Assembly: GCA_965652395.1 (NCBI GenBank)
Contig: CBFGUW010000006.1
Coordinates: forward strand, 85,799-149,798
Direction: 5' to 3'
DNA from: Saccharospirillum sp965652395
Lineage (GTDB): Bacteria; Pseudomonadota; Gammaproteobacteria; Pseudomonadales; Natronospirillaceae
DNA: 64,000 nucleotides
Below the pieces are notes generated by a model. The model saw only the letters and a program-made list of their open reading frames with translations. It did no database searches and had not been told where the DNA came from. Shown here piece by piece: positions 60,855 to 64,000 of this stretch (the first letter of the stretch is position 1; each line of letters opens with the position of its first letter). A program made the position numbers and the translations under genes.

Positions 60855-62864
60855 CTATTGACTGACCAGGCCCGGCAGCCGGTCCTTCCCCCAACTGGTT
60901 TCCAGCATTTGGATGACGGTTCCAATAGATTCCTCGGGTATTTCCTCCGGTCGGCCCTTCTCCAAAGGGTCGAAATGGAAGATATAGAGCCGCGAGGCAA
61001 ATTGTTCGAACAACAGAGACGCCTCGCCAAACCGTTCTCCATGGCCTGAGGTGCTTACCACCACGCCCTGTCCCCAATCCTGACCGCTGTCATTGTTGGG
61101 GTTGAAGAAATACACGCGCATTTGGTGGGTTGGGTCCAGAGCCACTCTCAAAATGGTGATGGCATGCCAGCCGATAAACCGGGCGGCGCTATCAGTCACG
61201 GCGATTCCGGCCGGTTGCGGGTGCACCAGAGGTTGGTTGCCGTTATACAGCGGATGGTAGTAGGCGTAGAAATGTCGGTAAAAACTGTCTGTATTGATCA
61301 GCTTTCCGGTACTGACATCCACATTGATAAAGAAGCTTCGTCCGGTCCACCATCCATGAAATTCGGGGTTCACCCAGCGATGCGGGTCCCCTTCCCTGTC
61401 ATTGCACCTCGCTATCATGTTGGCATAAATGCGATCGAGGTGCGGTACAACCAGCAAACTCACCGGGTCCAAATCCAGCATAAGTGAGGTGCTGCCACCC
61501 GTATGGCAGTTTTTGGAGGAAATGGCCTGGCCTTCGAAATGCATGATTACTTCGTTGTCCCGTGCCGCCCAGGCCAGCATTTGCAACAGGTAGTCCGGGT
61601 CGTTGTAAGACCACATCGAGAGCGCGCGCGCCGACTGACAGGTCGGGTTGTTCCCTTGGCCGATGCCAAAGGGCAGCCCGAGTAACATCAGGATTCCGGC
61701 CATAAGGCGATCTTCCGGGGCAGGATCGGCACCATAGGCCAACAGCAGTCTTTCCCGAGCGGTATCGCACAGTGGCAATGCCAGATGGCGCCACAAAGCG
61801 GGGGCCACGGCCGGGTGATACAGAATGCCCCGTTCAAGCATGAGCGCCAAGCCTGACACCGCCTGAGCCGTGGGGGCATGAATGGCCCGTTGGATCAGGG
61901 CGGCGACCAAATCCGAGTAGCACAGCAGGCAATCCCGGCCGGTACTGGAAAGGCCCAGGGCTTCGGCCAACAGTGAAGGGTCTTCTTCGACATGACGGAT
62001 CAGCACGGTGTGATAAGGCGACACAAGGCCGGTATCGTGCATGGCGCGGGCAAATCCGACGGCTTCGTTATGAAGCAGCGTGTCATCCATCGTCTGCAGT
62101 CGCTGACGATAAACATCGAGCCCCGGGTCCTCCTGACAGCCCCGGGTGGGCGTATAGAGGCTGCTGATCAGCCGTTCCGCCCCCTGACCACTGGAACCCA
62201 GGTGGATGTCCGGGTTTTGGCGGCATATCGCGATGCGGGTGATCATCTGCACCACAGAATCGACCTGTATGGGCCTTTGATCGAGAATTCGCCAGATCTC
62301 ATCGATCAGCTGATCCACGATGTGGTCAAACCCAAGACGCTCCACGAAGTGCTGAAACAGCCCTCGTGTAATATCCGCCAACCGCCCCTGAGTGGTCCGT
62401 TCCGCTTCGCTTGGCGCACCGAACAACAGCTCCAGGTTCAATGCCATCACTTGATTCAGGAAATGATGCGCCTGCTCGGAAGACAATGACGGGTGGATGT
62501 AGTTTTGCCGCGCCACGGCCAGCATTCTCAGCTCACTGACAGCCTCAAGCACCACCCAGGCCGCCTCTGGGCTGCGCAATGAATGGCTGGCGAGAGAAGG
62601 CACCAGAATTTGGGGCTGCGCCCAGTCGGTGCCGCTGAAAACACCGGCCTGTTCCAATCGTTCCGCTCGCGCTTCTATGGCCTCAAAACCATGGGGCAGC
62701 AGCAGAACACGACGGGTCAGGTCAATGACCGGAGTCAGCCGCTGGGGCTTGGCGAACTCTCGGGCATTGGCCAGGGCGCCGACCGCGTCATCCAGCTTTT
62801 GCAGTAATCGTTCAAGCCGTTCGGCGGACTGTGCGTCGGTCAAGGCTGGGGTTGAGTCACTCAA
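60855..62864 (-). CDS. Large uncharacterised protein with papain-like residue pattern, 669 aa
   Basis: Not recognised as a named family. The N-terminal ~390 residues are helical and variable in composition. The C-terminal part has LGLPFGIGQGNNPTCQSARA, with Q403 six residues before C409, then IGWHAITILRVALD (H567) and YFFNPNNDSGQDWG (N588). This Q-C-H-N order and the Q-to-C spacing match the papain-like peptidase tetrad, so a cysteine peptidase or transglutaminase-like activity is inferred. FHGWWTGRSFFINVDVSTGK precedes the histidine region. Its start lies 17 bases after the stop of the truncated gene upstream, so both were probably one operon before a transposon insertion. No signal peptide. 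Confidence 0.6.
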   Translation of the reverse strand: MSDSTPALTDAQSAERLERLLQKLDDAVGALANAREFAKPQRLTPVIDLTRRVLLLPHGFEAIEARAERLEQAGVFSGTDWAQPQILVPSLASHSLRSPEAAWVVLEAVSELRMLAVARQNYIHPSLSSEQAHHFLNQVMALNLELLFGAPSEAERTTQGRLADITRGLFQHFVERLGFDHIVDQLIDEIWRILDQRPIQVDSVVQMITRIAICRQNPDIHLGSSGQGAERLISSLYTPTRGCQEDPGLDVYRQRLQTMDDTLLHNEAVGFARAMHDTGLVSPYHTVLIRHVEEDPSLLAEALGLSSTGRDCLLCYSDLVAALIQRAIHAPTAQAVSGLALMLERGILYHPAVAPALWRHLALPLCDTARERLLLAYGADPAPEDRLMAGILMLLGLPFGIGQGNNPTCQSARALSMWSYNDPDYLLQMLAWAARDNEVIMHFEGQAISSKNCHTGGSTSLMLDLDPVSLLVVPHLDRIYANMIARCNDREGDPHRWVNPEFHGWWTGRSFFINVDVSTGKLINTDSFYRHFYAYYHPLYNGNQPLVHPQPAGIAVTDSAARFIGWHAITILRVALDPTHQMRVYFFNPNNDSGQDWGQGVVVSTSGHGERFGEASLLFEQFASRLYIFHFDPLEKGRPEEIPEESIGTVIQMLETSWGKDRLPGLVSQ

Positions 62865-62881
62865 ATGAACTCCGGCATGGT

Positions 62882-63220
62882 CTAGACATAGAAGTCGAGT
62901 TCTTCCTGACGTTTCAGCAAGTCTCGCATGACAAAGGGATCATCGCCAAAGAAATAGAGCAGCCCCCAGTGGGTGCCGAAGGCCGTTCGTTTGGTGACGG
63001 TCTGTTCCACGGGAGGTGTCAGATCGTGGGTCTCATAGTAGGGATGGTCTTCTGTATCCGGTGGGATCTCCAACTGGCTGACCACGCGGCGGCGTGGATA
63101 TACACCGAAGCAACCGGCATAGCCTTTGGCGTCCTCAACCTCCTTGGGAAAGAAGTCTGTGATCTCTTGTTCTGTGGTTTTAGGGTCGAACGACAGAATC
63201 AAGAGGTCCGGCCGGTAAAA
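62882..63220 (-). pseudogene. Gene fragment cut at its 5' side by a Tn3-family element, about 110 codons left
   Basis: Open on the minus strand from the transposon border to a stop at 62882. The remaining protein has FYRPDLLILSFDPKTTEQEI, GYAGCFGVYPRRRVVSQLEI and FGTHWGLLYFFGDDPFVMRD. Normal globular composition, not recognised. The only in-frame start visible is a TTG at 63202, and the reading continues smoothly past it to the transposon border, where TAA inside the element closes the frame. I read it as the 3' part of a longer gene. Confidence 0.6.
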
Positions 63221-63263
63221 GCCCCAAATTTAGCCGAATGTTCTGTAACTTAATGATTTTAAG
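63221..63263 (+). repeat. Candidate Tn3-type terminal inverted repeat
   Basis: Begins GCCCCAAATTTAGCCG and ends TGATTTTAAG at 63263. A C/G-rich outer end (GGGG or its complement) and an inner TAAG end are usual for Tn3-family repeats of about 38-40 bases. It sits between the transposase stop and the broken host gene. The mate is not in the window. Confidence 0.5.
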
Positions 63264-63275
63264 GGAAAAATCAGG

Positions 63276-63956
63276 TTATTCGATTTCCAGATCAAAAGCC
63301 ATCTCCTTGACCTTCTTAGAAAGGTTCAATTCAAAGCTACCAAGCCTGCCGTAATGGTCTGTGCGGTACGGTGAAAAGCCTGCCATATGTTCCAGCTTGA
63401 CGTCGTGCCCTTCCTGCTTTAGCTGGTTGAATATCTCTGTCATCGCATTCACGTTGTAGAGAATCGCAAAGTTCGCCAGTAAGTGGTTGTATTTGACGAT
63501 TTTACTTTGCTCGTGTTTGAGGTTAGCGCTGATCTTGCCGCCGTTAGCAAAGAACAACCAGCGGGCGAACTCGTTAAATTCTTCACTCTTACAGGTTGCG
63601 GCCTGGATAGTTTTACGCAAGTCCAGGTCGGTGACATATTCGAGAAGGAACATAGTCCTGACGACCCTGCCCAGCTCGCTGAACGCGAAGTACAGCTTGT
63701 TTTTCCGGTTTTTGGTGCCAAACCGGCGGAGTATGGTCGACGCAGTGATCTTTCCGGCCTTCACCGACATTGCCGTTCGCATCATGTCGGGATAATGGGT
63801 TTGGATGAGATCCCACCGGATGGGGTCACTGAACAGCGACTGGATATGCAGGAGTGCCATCTTTCGGTCGGGCTTATAGAACACCAGATCCTTGATATTT
63901 CGGATCCGAGGCATGAGCTTAATGCCCAATAAGTAAGCCAGCCCAAACTGACGTGG
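63276..63956 (-). pseudogene. tnpA: Tn3-family transposase, C-terminal fragment
   Basis: The C-terminal catalytic part of a Tn3-type DDE transposase: IKLMPRIRNIKDLVFYKPDR, KAGKITASTILRRFGTKNRK, ELGRVVRTMFLLEYVTDLDL and WLFFANGGKISANLKHEQSK followed by KYNHLLANFAILYNV. About 225 codons remain. The frame is closed upstream by a TGA at 63957-63959; the bases there still encode DHV in the next frame, so a one-base deletion probably breaks the gene. The N-terminal two thirds are not present in frame within the window. Confidence 0.85.
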
Positions 63957-64000
63957 TCAAGCAGATATTACCAACCCAGTTAAGCTACTTTCTGTAGGCT

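Larger units (their letters stand above)
63221..64000 (-). mobile_element. End of a Tn3-family transposon (partial, runs off the window)
   Basis: Contains the 3' end of a Tn3-type transposase gene and, just beyond its stop, a candidate terminal inverted repeat. It interrupts the gene at 62882-63220. The other end, resolvase and any cargo lie outside the window. Confidence 0.75.

Noticed and set aside
1..64000. CRISPR arrays, rRNA and tRNA genes
   Set aside because: No regularly spaced direct repeats and no tRNA- or rRNA-like segments were seen anywhere in the window.

Overview
The window looks like a chromosomal segment of a marine, aerobic, heterotrophic gammaproteobacterium, probably Oceanospirillales-like (Saccharospirillum, Reinekea or Marinobacter type; the genus is a guess). 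The grounds are a 13-gene E. coli-type complex I operon with fused nuoCD, a Marinobacter-type fatty acyl reductase and wax-ester synthase set, a yjfIJKLMC-type operon, and secreted CBM6/GH5 glucanases.

Layout. (1) 1-8160, minus strand: a tightly overlapping operon for HMG-CoA reductase, UbiA prenyltransferase, a PEP-synthase/rifampin-phosphotransferase-like enzyme, a BtaA-like DUF3419 aminocarboxypropyl transferase, a dolichol/phytol-kinase-like membrane protein, a GNAT protein and the first codons of a probable AMP-forming ligase. This looks like a pathway for an unusual isoprenoid or lipid product, and I do not recognise it as a described pathway. (2) 8615-12670: an oxidoreductase, small unknown genes and a toxin-antitoxin graveyard. 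It holds an intact Phd/PIN pair, decayed MNT and HEPN remnants, and a Doc toxin with its middle deleted beside an intact antitoxin. (3) 12808-28390, plus strand: the complete nuoA-B-CD-E-F-G-H-I-J-K-L-M-N operon. Four intergenic gaps are filled by members of one structured repeat family; a fifth copy lies at 33.1 kb. (4) 28463-37488: redox and storage-lipid genes, namely a flavin monooxygenase, WS/DGAT, phasin, patatin, lipase and a two-domain fatty acyl reductase. (5) 37578-45767, minus strand: a second, reduced complex I-like operon (A, a degenerate B-D fusion, H, J, K, L, M, N) without NADH module or NuoI. Its B-D fusion appears to lack the N2 cluster ligands and the quinone-site histidines. 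(6) 45969-51258: a LacI regulator and two GH5 glucanases, with near-identical palindromic operators before the regulator and the first glucanase. (7) 51470-54620: a NYN nuclease-like protein, a secreted unknown, a DUF302 protein and a diguanylate cyclase. (8) 54638-59665, minus strand: a yjfIJKLMC-like operon (PspA, DUF350, ATP-grasp and others) with a potassium channel gene inserted. (9) 59800-64000: a DUF6471 protein, a phosphopantetheinyl transferase, a large unknown with a papain-like residue pattern, a truncated gene, and the end of a Tn3-family transposon.

How the parts may work together. The main complex I feeds respiration. Regions 4 and 5 together suggest storage-lipid metabolism beside a second ion-translocating membrane module. 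The glucanase block is a self-contained, repressor-controlled polysaccharide unit. Regions 1 and 5 and the repeat family are the least explained parts and the best candidates for undescribed biology.
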